Shown here in pieces: positions 58,121-64,000 of a stretch of DNA of 64,000 nucleotides. The notes beneath the pieces are model-generated. The model searched no databases. It had not been told where the DNA came from and saw nothing but the letters and a program-made list of their open reading frames with translations. The stretch is from Hymenobacter lapidarius (GTDB lineage Bacteria; Bacteroidota; Bacteroidia; Cytophagales; Hymenobacteraceae). The stretch's first letter is position 1. Each line of letters begins with the position of its first letter. The stretch is from assembly GCF_001816145.1 (NCBI RefSeq), contig NZ_MDZB01000084.1:1-64000 (forward strand), in the 5' to 3' direction. The translations under genes were made by a program, and so were the position numbers.

Positions 58121-60472
58121 ATGACTTCCTTAATTCCGACCACCGCCCTGCCACTTGCCCGCCGCGTTGCGGGGCTGCTGGGGCTGGCCCTGCTGCCTTC
58201 CCTGGCCTTGCAGGCCCAAACCACCAACTCGGGCACCGACAAATTTGCGCAGCTCGAAACCCTGCTGCCCACGCCTAATGTGTTCCGCACCGCCAGCGGC
58301 GCGCCGGGCCGGGACTACTGGCAGCAGCGGGCCGACTACGACATCCAGGTCACGCTCGACGATGCCCGGCAGGCCCTGACCGGCCGCGAGACCATCACCT
58401 ACACCAACCTCTCGCCCGATGTGCTGCCCTACCTCTGGCTGCAGCTCGACCAGAACGTGCTGGAGAAAAACTCCATCACGGCCACCACGGAGGTGAGCCA
58501 GCTGCAGGACCGGATGACGTTCAACGCCATTGAGGGCCTGCTGTCGGATTTCGACGGCGGCTTTAAGATTGACGCTGTGACGAGCCGCGACGGCAAAGCG
58601 CTGAAGACAACGACCAACTACACCATGATGCGCGTGGACCTGCCCACGCCTCTGCGGCCCGGCCAGTCCTACTCCTTCAACGTGAAGTGGCACTACAACG
58701 TGAACGGCCAGCAGGTGCGCCGCAATGGCTACGAGTACTTCCCCGAGGATAAAAACTACCTCTACGAAATTGCGCAGTGGTACCCGCGCATGGCCGTGTA
58801 CTCCGACAACCAGGGCTGGCAGCACAAGCAGTTCCTGGGCAGCGGCGAATTCACGCTGCCCTTCGGCGACTACAAGGTGAGCATCACCGCGCCCGCCGAC
58901 CACGTGGTGGGGGCCACCGGCACGCTGCAAAACGCCGCTCAGGTCCTGACCTCCACTCAGCAAAAGCGCCTGGAGCAGGCCAAAAACGCCAGGAAGCCCG
59001 TGCTCATTATCAGCCAGGCCGAGGCCGTGCAGAACGAGTCGAGCCGAAGCACCAAGACCAAAACCTGGAACTTCGCGGCCAAAAACGTGCGGGACTTCGC
59101 CTGGGTGAGCTCGCGCAAGTTCATCTGGGATGCCATGGGCATTAAGCAGAACAACAAGACGGTGATGTGCATGAGCTACTACCCCAAGGAGGGCAATCCG
59201 CTCTGGGGCCAGTACTCCACGGAGGCCGTAGCGCACACCATTAAGACGTATTCCAAGTACACCATTCCCTACGAATACCCGGTGGCCATCTCGGTGCACG
59301 GGCCCATTTTCGGCATGGAGTACCCCATGATTTGCTTCAACGGCGGCCGCCCCGAAAAGGACGGCACCTACTCGGCGCAGACCAAATACGCCATGATTGG
59401 CGTGATTATCCACGAAGTGGGCCACAACTTCTTCCCCATGATTGTGAACTCCGACGAGCGGCAGTGGTCGTGGATGGACGAGGGCCTGAACAGCTTCATG
59501 CAGTACCTCACCGAGCAGGAATGGGAGCGCACGTACCCCTCGCGCCGGGGCGAACCCCGCAACATTGTGGAGTACATGAAGACCGACAAAAGCCTGCAGT
59601 CGCCGATTATGACCAACTCGGAGTCAGCCCTCCAATTTGGCAATAATGCCTACGCGAAGCCGGCCACGGCCCTTAATATTCTGCGCGAGACGGTGATGGG
59701 CCGCGAGCTGTTCGACCACGCCTTCAAGACCTATGCCCAGCGCTGGGCCTACAAGCACCCCACGCCGGCCGACTTCTTCCGCACCATGGAAGACGCTTCG
59801 GCCGTGGACCTGGACTGGTTCTGGCGCGGCTGGTTCTACACCACCGACCGCACCGACCTGGCCCTGGAATCGGTGAAATCCTACACCCCGAGCACCGGCG
59901 ACCCGGCCGTGGAGAAAGCCCGCCTCCAGCAGCTGCAGGCCGCCGCCGCGCCCTCCATCTCGGCCCAGCGCAACGCCACCGACCTCAAAAGCACGCTCAT
60001 CGACGAGAAGCCCGAGCTCAAGGACTTCTACAACGAGTACAACCCGCTGGCCGTGACCGCGGCCGACCAGCAGCGCTACGCCGCCTACCGCGCCGGCCTC
60101 AGCCCCGAGCAGCAGCAGCGCCTGGGCCAGCAGCAGTACTTCTACGAGCTGAGTTTGCGCAACGTGGGCGGCCTGGTGATGCCCGTCATCATCCAGCTCA
60201 CCTACGCCGACAACAGCCAGGAAATCCAGACGATTCCCGCTGAAATCTGGCGCAAAAACAACGAGAAAGTGACCAAGGTGCTCGTGACCAAGCAGCCCGT
60301 CATCAGCTTCGTGCTCGACCCCTTCCAGCAGACAGCCGACACCGACCTGAGCAACAACGCTTTCCCCCGCCAGCCTGCCGCTTCGCGCTTCGACTTGTTC
60401 CAGCAGCAGCAACAGGCCGCCCAGAACCCCATGCAGCAGGCGCAGAAAAGCCCAGCCGGCGGGGAGAAGTAA
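58121..60472 (+). CDS. M1 family metallopeptidase
   Basis: A 783-residue secreted aminopeptidase-like protein. Signal peptide from ATG 58121 (RRVAGLLGLALLPSLALQAQ). The N-terminal domain begins DYDIQVTLDDARQALTGRETITYTN. The zinc site HEVGH (residues about 431-435) is followed after exactly 18 residues by Glu in MDEGLN, the M1 pattern HExxH-x18-E. The usual GxMEN substrate loop is replaced by FGMEYPMI. The C-terminal 150 residues contain many Gln and end in a low-complexity tail. It is likely periplasmic or secreted. The intergenic region upstream contains nested inverted repeats. It is transcribed alone. Confidence 0.92.
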   Translation: MTSLIPTTALPLARRVAGLLGLALLPSLALQAQTTNSGTDKFAQLETLLPTPNVFRTASGAPGRDYWQQRADYDIQVTLDDARQALTGRETITYTNLSPDVLPYLWLQLDQNVLEKNSITATTEVSQLQDRMTFNAIEGLLSDFDGGFKIDAVTSRDGKALKTTTNYTMMRVDLPTPLRPGQSYSFNVKWHYNVNGQQVRRNGYEYFPEDKNYLYEIAQWYPRMAVYSDNQGWQHKQFLGSGEFTLPFGDYKVSITAPADHVVGATGTLQNAAQVLTSTQQKRLEQAKNARKPVLIISQAEAVQNESSRSTKTKTWNFAAKNVRDFAWVSSRKFIWDAMGIKQNNKTVMCMSYYPKEGNPLWGQYSTEAVAHTIKTYSKYTIPYEYPVAISVHGPIFGMEYPMICFNGGRPEKDGTYSAQTKYAMIGVIIHEVGHNFFPMIVNSDERQWSWMDEGLNSFMQYLTEQEWERTYPSRRGEPRNIVEYMKTDKSLQSPIMTNSESALQFGNNAYAKPATALNILRETVMGRELFDHAFKTYAQRWAYKHPTPADFFRTMEDASAVDLDWFWRGWFYTTDRTDLALESVKSYTPSTGDPAVEKARLQQLQAAAAPSISAQRNATDLKSTLIDEKPELKDFYNEYNPLAVTAADQQRYAAYRAGLSPEQQQRLGQQQYFYELSLRNVGGLVMPVIIQLTYADNSQEIQTIPAEIWRKNNEKVTKVLVTKQPVISFVLDPFQQTADTDLSNNAFPRQPAASRFDLFQQQQQAAQNPMQQAQKSPAGGEK

Positions 60473-60547
60473 GCCCCTTTTTTGTTGCGAATTATGATTA
60501 AAGTTGCTGTCATGCCCATCAGCAGGACAGACGTTATTTGGAAGCAT

Positions 60548-61870
60548 TTATTCGTCGCCTTCGCCCTCTCGGCCGGCGTTGCGGCGCGGGGCGCCGTGGT
60601 CGGCTTCGTTTTCGTCGCCGGTTTCGCTGCGGTTTTCCTTGCGGGCGGCCTGGCCGTAGTTCTGGGCGCGGTCTTCGATGCGCTCATCGCCTTTGGCCGG
60701 CGAGCCCTCTTTGCTGCCGGGCTGGCTGTCGCTGTAAGCATCGTTGTAGGAGCCGCCGCGCGAGCCCATGCCCTGGCTGGCGTCGCCGCCGTTGCCCTGC
60801 ACGTAGCCGTTGCGGTCGTCGCCGGTGCGGAAATCCGGGTCGAGGCGGGGTTCTTCGCGGCCGCGGTCGCCGTAGCCTAGGCTGCTGGCTGGAATCTGGC
60901 CGCGCTGGTCGGTCATTTCCGGGGTATTGGTGGAGTAGCCGGGATGCTTTTCCTCGCGCCGGCCCTGCTTGTCGACGCCGCCGGGAGTTGGCAGGTAATC
61001 TTCTGCTTGGTTGCGCTGTTCGGCACCTGCGGGGTTAGCGGGGCGGGCTTCCGTGGCGGCAGCGGGCGTGGCAGCGCCCCGCAGGGAAGTGTGGCCGTAG
61101 TCGTCGGCGTAGCCCCGGTCGGGGCCCTGGGCCGAGCCGTTGTCGTTCTGGAAGGCGCTGTTTGTGTCGGCCCGGTCGGGCTGGTTGCGGTTGTCCGCGT
61201 TGGGCCCTTTGTAGTCAGAACCTTGGATTTGCCCGCTCTCCGCCGCTTGGCCCGGCGCGTTGGCCACCGCGCTACCGGCCTCAAACCCGTATTCGGTGCG
61301 GGCATCGGGCCGGGCATCGCGGCCGTCGTAGCTGCGGTAGGCATTGTCCTGGGGGCCGGGACGGCCAGCACCGCCGTAGTACTGGTCTTCGGCCGAGTTG
61401 CGGGGCTCGTAATCGGCCAGCCGGTTTTGGTTGCCAAAACCGCCGTGGGTGGTCCCGATTTCGCTCTGAGCGCCGAACTCGCCGCGGTTGGGGTCGCTGT
61501 CCTGGTTTTCGCGGCGGTCTTCGTCGCGGTAGCTGTCCTGGGTGCTGTTGCCGAAATTGCCACCGTAGGTATTGGCGGGCCGCAGGTCGTCGGGGTTGGC
61601 TTCTTTGTTTTCCTGCTCTTCGCTCTCGGCGTCTACGGCACCTGCGCCCGCATTCATTTCCGAATCCACGAGCGACTCGCTCGAAGCGGGAGCACCCGGG
61701 CTGCTGATGTCGGGGGTGGCGCTCGGTGCCTGGGCGGGCGGACCGCCCGGGATGCCCACGCCGGTGCCGGGGCCGCCGGGTTTGGCGGCCGTGTTGCCCA
61801 CCGGGCCATCAATGCGGTTGCCGGCAATGTCATTCGATTCGGTATTCAAGTTTATTTCCTCGTTTTCCAT
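60548..61870 (-). CDS. Acidic, intrinsically disordered Gly/Asn/Asp/Arg-rich protein
   Basis: 440 residues without signal peptide or membrane segment, starting at ATG 61870 (MENEEINLNTE). Composition is dominated by Gly, Asn, Asp, Ala, Arg, Gln and Pro, with many short related motifs (YGGNFGN, DYEPRNSAEDQYYGG, GYADDYGH, GRDARPDARTEYG). Almost no hydrophobic core residues and no Cys. It is surely disordered and hydrophilic, as in stress-protection (LEA-like or hydrophilin) proteins, but I recognise no family. Codon use is like a real gene: the strand and frame keep Asp/Glu-rich, Tyr-containing repeats. It is convergent with the M1 peptidase gene. Confidence 0.65.
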   Translation of the reverse strand: MENEEINLNTESNDIAGNRIDGPVGNTAAKPGGPGTGVGIPGGPPAQAPSATPDISSPGAPASSESLVDSEMNAGAGAVDAESEEQENKEANPDDLRPANTYGGNFGNSTQDSYRDEDRRENQDSDPNRGEFGAQSEIGTTHGGFGNQNRLADYEPRNSAEDQYYGGAGRPGPQDNAYRSYDGRDARPDARTEYGFEAGSAVANAPGQAAESGQIQGSDYKGPNADNRNQPDRADTNSAFQNDNGSAQGPDRGYADDYGHTSLRGAATPAAATEARPANPAGAEQRNQAEDYLPTPGGVDKQGRREEKHPGYSTNTPEMTDQRGQIPASSLGYGDRGREEPRLDPDFRTGDDRNGYVQGNGGDASQGMGSRGGSYNDAYSDSQPGSKEGSPAKGDERIEDRAQNYGQAARKENRSETGDENEADHGAPRRNAGREGEGDE

Positions 61871-62004
61871 GGTGAGCGTTGGGCGTTGCAATCGGTGAAA
61901 GGATGAACTTCCTGTCTATACGCGCCCCCCTAGCCGTTGTTTTGCTTCGGGTGGGCCAGCCTCAGCCCTTCTGTGTTTCTAGCTGCTATTCCCCGCCGCG
62001 ATTT

Positions 62005-62012
62005 TACCTTTG
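62005..62012 (+). promoter_or_regulatory. Candidate -7 box of the cold-shock gene
   Basis: TACCTTTG, an exact TAnnTTTG, 96 bp before the cspA start. It would give a leader of about 90 bases, as known for cold-shock mRNAs whose leader folds as a thermosensor. No clear -33 element. Confidence 0.35.
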
Positions 62013-62108
62013 TGCGGCATTCTGCTGCGGCAGCTGGCTAGTGGTCGTCAACCCGTGGCCGGCTGCGTGCGTTAGTTTGATGCCCCTTTCATTTTACCCC
62101 ATTCGCTT

Positions 62109-62303
62109 ATGCTCACCGGCACTGTTAAGTTTTTCGACGACACCAAAGGCTTTGGCTTCATCGTACCCGACGATACCCAGGAAGAAATTTTTGTACATCA
62201 AACCGGTCTCATCCACGAAATCCAGGAAGGCGACCGGGTCGAATTCAACATCAAAGCCGGCAAAAAAGGCCCCAATGCAGTGGATGTAACCCGCCTGCAA
62301 TAG
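62109..62303 (+). CDS. cspA: Cold-shock domain protein
   Basis: A 64-residue single-domain CSD protein, an RNA/DNA chaperone. It has GTVKFFDDTKGFGFI (RNP1 KGFGFI) and IFVHQTGL (RNP2, where the second aromatic is His-Gln as in many Bacteroidota members), then EGDRVEFNIKAGKKGPNAVDV. The length is typical. The long leader and a strong terminator make it a monocistronic unit. Confidence 0.96.
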   Translation: MLTGTVKFFDDTKGFGFIVPDDTQEEIFVHQTGLIHEIQEGDRVEFNIKAGKKGPNAVDVTRLQ

Positions 62304-62328
62304 CGCCTGCGCACACCCCCAAAAACAG

Positions 62329-62369
62329 AAAAGGCCGGTTCCGCACCATGCGGGACCGGCCTTTTTTTT
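62329..62369. terminator. Terminator shared by cspA and gldH
   Basis: Stem AAAGGCCGGT with its complement (one bulge) and loop CACCATG-like, with A-run and eight T. It lies between convergent genes and can stop both. Confidence 0.88.
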
Positions 62370-62382
62370 GTGCAGGCGGCGC

Positions 62383-62874
62383 TTATTTCTTCTCCTCGTG
62401 CTTGGCCACGCGCACGCCCATGGCCATGAGGCCGGGCAGCTGCGCCTGGCGCATGTACTGCTCCAGCGTAAGGGTATAATTGCCGGGTTTGGCGAAGCGC
62501 TGGTTGGGCAGGGCCAGCAGCTGGATGTCGTAGATATCGCCGGTGCCGCTGCCCTTGGGCTCGCCGGTTTTGGGGTCCAGCAGCAGCATCTGGTGCAGCC
62601 GGGGCTTCCCCACTTGCCCACCCGGGCCGGTAAGGGTGTGCTTCACGTAAAGGTTGTAGAATCCATAGGCCGAGGCATGGCGCACGTTAAAGTACACGTC
62701 GTAGCGGGCCGTGGTGTCCTCAATGGCAAAGGTGAAGGCCGGCTTTTGCTGCACGTCCCAGGAGTAGTTGGGGAAGTCCGTATTCTCCTCAAACACCCGA
62801 TTGGGGTCGCAGGCAGTGAGCACGCACAATAACCCGGCTGCCAAAGCGCCTCGAATTGCAATGATTTGATTCAT
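62383..62874 (-). CDS. gldH: Gliding motility lipoprotein GldH
   Basis: A 163-residue lipoprotein from ATG 62874: signal peptide with lipobox VLTAC at about residue 20, then the GldH pattern VFEENTDFPNYSWDV, DTTARYDVYFNVRHASAYGFYNLYV, TGDIYDIQLLALPNQRF and GNYTLTLEQYMR. GldH is required for gliding and linked to T9SS function in Flavobacterium. It fits the T9SS cargo genes in this window. Its upstream side contains two hairpins and then the truncated mfd part. Confidence 0.93.
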   Translation of the reverse strand: MNQIIAIRGALAAGLLCVLTACDPNRVFEENTDFPNYSWDVQQKPAFTFAIEDTTARYDVYFNVRHASAYGFYNLYVKHTLTGPGGQVGKPRLHQMLLLDPKTGEPKGSGTGDIYDIQLLALPNQRFAKPGNYTLTLEQYMRQAQLPGLMAMGVRVAKHEEKK

Positions 62875-62905
62875 AGTAGATACCCTGGGCACAGCGCTTG
62901 CTGCA

Positions 62906-63031
62906 GCGTAGTGAGCCAGCCCCCGCCAACTGGAGGCCCGGCTCACTACGCCGCTACAACCGTTAAATAAACAGTCATTCAGTAAGTGGTTAACGGTTAG
63001 TCAAGAAACTGTCCATTCACTAACCGTTAAC
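62906..63031. repeat. Two hairpins between gldH and the truncated mfd
   Basis: First inverted repeat: GCGTAGTGAGCC (62906-62917) with its complement at 62940-62951. Second: GTTAACGGTTAGT (62989-63001) with its complement ending at 63031, loop about 17 bases; its right arm overlaps the stop region of the mfd fragment. A related CCGTTAA motif also occurs near 62960. They flank the mfd breakpoint. Confidence 0.7.
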
Positions 63032-64000
63032 AATTATTCCCCTGCCGGGGCCGGCGCGGAGCCTTCAGCTTGTCCTTGGTCTTGACGCCGAACTTCTGCT
63101 CTTCGTCAATAATGAGCAAGCCCAGGTCTTTGAATTTGATGTCCTTATTCGTGAGCCGGTGCGTGCCAATCAAAATGTCGGTTTTGCCCTCCGCCACGCG
63201 CTGCAAGGTTTCCTTAATCTGCTTCGTGGATTTGAAGCGGTTGACGTACTCCACCGTCACCGGCAGCGTGGCCAGCCGGTCGCGGAACGTCTTGTAGTGC
63301 TGCATGGCCAGGATGGTGGTGGGCACCAGCACGGCGGCCTGCTTGCCATCGGCCACCGCCTTAAACGCCGCCCGAATGGCAATTTCCGTTTTACCAAAAC
63401 CCACGTCGCCGCAGATGAGCCGGTCCATCGGGTGGGGCTGCTGCATGTCCTGCTTCACGTCCTCGGTGGCCTTGGCCTGGTCGGGGGTGTCCTCGTAAAT
63501 AAAGCTTGATTCCAGCTCGGCCTGCATAAATCCATCGGGCGAAAACGCGAAGCCCGGCGCCGTTTTGCGCTTGGCATACAGTCGAATAAGGTCGGCCGCA
63601 ATGTCCTTCACCTTCTTCTTGACCGACTTTTTCTTATTCTCCCACTCCGGCGAACCCAGCTTGCTCATGGTCGGCGGCGAGCCCTCGGCGCCGCTGTACT
63701 TGGCAATTTTATGCAGCGAGTGAATGCTCACCGTCAGCAGGTCATCATCCCGGTAAACAAGCCGAATGGCCTCCTGAATCTGCCCGTTGATGTCCACCTG
63801 TGTCAGGCCCGCAAACCGGGCGATGCCGTAGTCCTGGTGGGTCACGTAGTCGCCGGGCTGCAGCGTTTTGAGTTCCCGCAGCGTGAGGGCCTTTTTCTTC
63901 GAAAACTTCTTGGTTTCCTGCGCCCGGTAGTAGCGCTCAAACAACTGGTGGTCGGTGTACACGGCCAGCTCCAGCTGCTCGTCCACGAACCCCTCGCGCA
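63027..64000 (-). CDS. mfd: Transcription-repair coupling factor Mfd, N-terminal/middle part (partial, truncated)
   Basis: The reading frame enters from the right edge and runs 324 codons to a stop at 63027. It contains the CarD-like RNA polymerase interaction domain (LQPGDYVTHQDYGIARFAG), the helix-rich part with SSFIYEDTPDQAKA, then helicase domain 1: Walker A GDVGFGKTE, VLVPTTILAMQHY, LIGTHRLTNKDIKF and DEEQKFG. After KDKLK it leaves the Mfd sequence and ends with about ten unrelated residues (APRRPRQGNNC). So motif III to VI and the TRCF domain are missing here and present only on the plus strand at the left end. Truncated as written. Confidence 0.95.
   Translation of the reverse strand, partial: REGFVDEQLELAVYTDHQLFERYYRAQETKKFSKKKALTLRELKTLQPGDYVTHQDYGIARFAGLTQVDINGQIQEAIRLVYRDDDLLTVSIHSLHKIAKYSGAEGSPPTMSKLGSPEWENKKKSVKKKVKDIAADLIRLYAKRKTAPGFAFSPDGFMQAELESSFIYEDTPDQAKATEDVKQDMQQPHPMDRLICGDVGFGKTEIAIRAAFKAVADGKQAAVLVPTTILAMQHYKTFRDRLATLPVTVEYVNRFKSTKQIKETLQRVAEGKTDILIGTHRLTNKDIKFKDLGLLIIDEEQKFGVKTKDKLKAPRRPRQGNNC
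63062..63160 (-). repeat. 99-bp inverted repeat inside mfd, right copy
   Basis: Exact reverse complement of bases 1-99. On this side the sequence upstream (minus strand) is normal Mfd, while after 63062 it switches to non-Mfd sequence. See left copy. Confidence 0.9.

Noticed and set aside
1..64000. CRISPR array, prophage or insertion sequence
   Set aside because: No regularly spaced repeats, phage structural genes, integrases or transposases were found. The repeats are isolated palindromes.

Overview
The window looks like chromosomal DNA of a GC-rich Bacteroidota in the Cytophagales, most like Hymenobacter. The basis is the gene content. There is a gliding lipoprotein gene (gldH), three products ending in type IX secretion (T9SS) C-terminal sorting domains, several outer-membrane beta-barrel proteins, an alpha-2-macroglobulin carrying a SusC-like VVVTG segment, promoters of the TTG-N20-TAnnTTTG type, and almost no Shine-Dalgarno sequences. 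I see no phage, insertion sequence, integrase or CRISPR array.

Layout. Positions 1-1376 hold the 3' part of mfd (+), and 63027-64000 hold the N-terminal and middle part of mfd on the other strand. The two share an exact 99-bp inverted repeat (1-99 and 63062-63160), so mfd is split across the window. From 1.4 to 7.6 kb there are small secreted proteins, an ElaA-type acetyltransferase, a DsbA-family oxidoreductase, an aldo/keto reductase and an RsbQ-like hydrolase. From 7.7 to 13 kb come a peptidase/propeller/barrel fusion, a yceI remnant and a frameshifted msrA. From 13.1 to 17.8 kb lies a 1554-residue kinase with about ten PAS-like modules. It is followed by a methionine aminotransferase and a frameshifted omega-amidase, probably a keto-acid repair pair. 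From 20 to 31 kb there are two thioredoxin-fold envelope proteins, an FG-GAP T9SS protein, murF, a glycosyltransferase/rfbC pair, a cytochrome c and hflX. From 31 to 40 kb come ppk1 with a sixA-like phosphatase, a secreted M43 metalloprotease and a phosphoesterase fused to a barrel. From 40.5 to 45.6 kb there is a lone HD/Pycsar-effector-type membrane protein, tRNA-Arg(CCU), and a three-gene module of porin-like protein, phosphate-binding-like protein and HAMP kinase. That kinase has Asp where the phosphoacceptor His should be. From 45.8 to 64 kb there are gene remnants, a Lys/Ser-rich secreted protein, a frameshifted alpha-2-macroglobulin, a DinB protein, a T9SS protein with an internal amber stop, an M1 peptidase, a disordered acidic protein, cspA and gldH.

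Two themes stand out. First, much of the content is envelope and secretion machinery with matching cargo. Second, an unusual number of otherwise well-conserved genes are broken: five by apparent single-base indels, one by a nonsense codon, one by truncation, and mfd by the inverted split. Genome decay or residual sequencing and assembly error would both explain this, and the sequence alone cannot decide. The best candidate for an undescribed system is the 42.4-45.6 kb three-gene sensor module.
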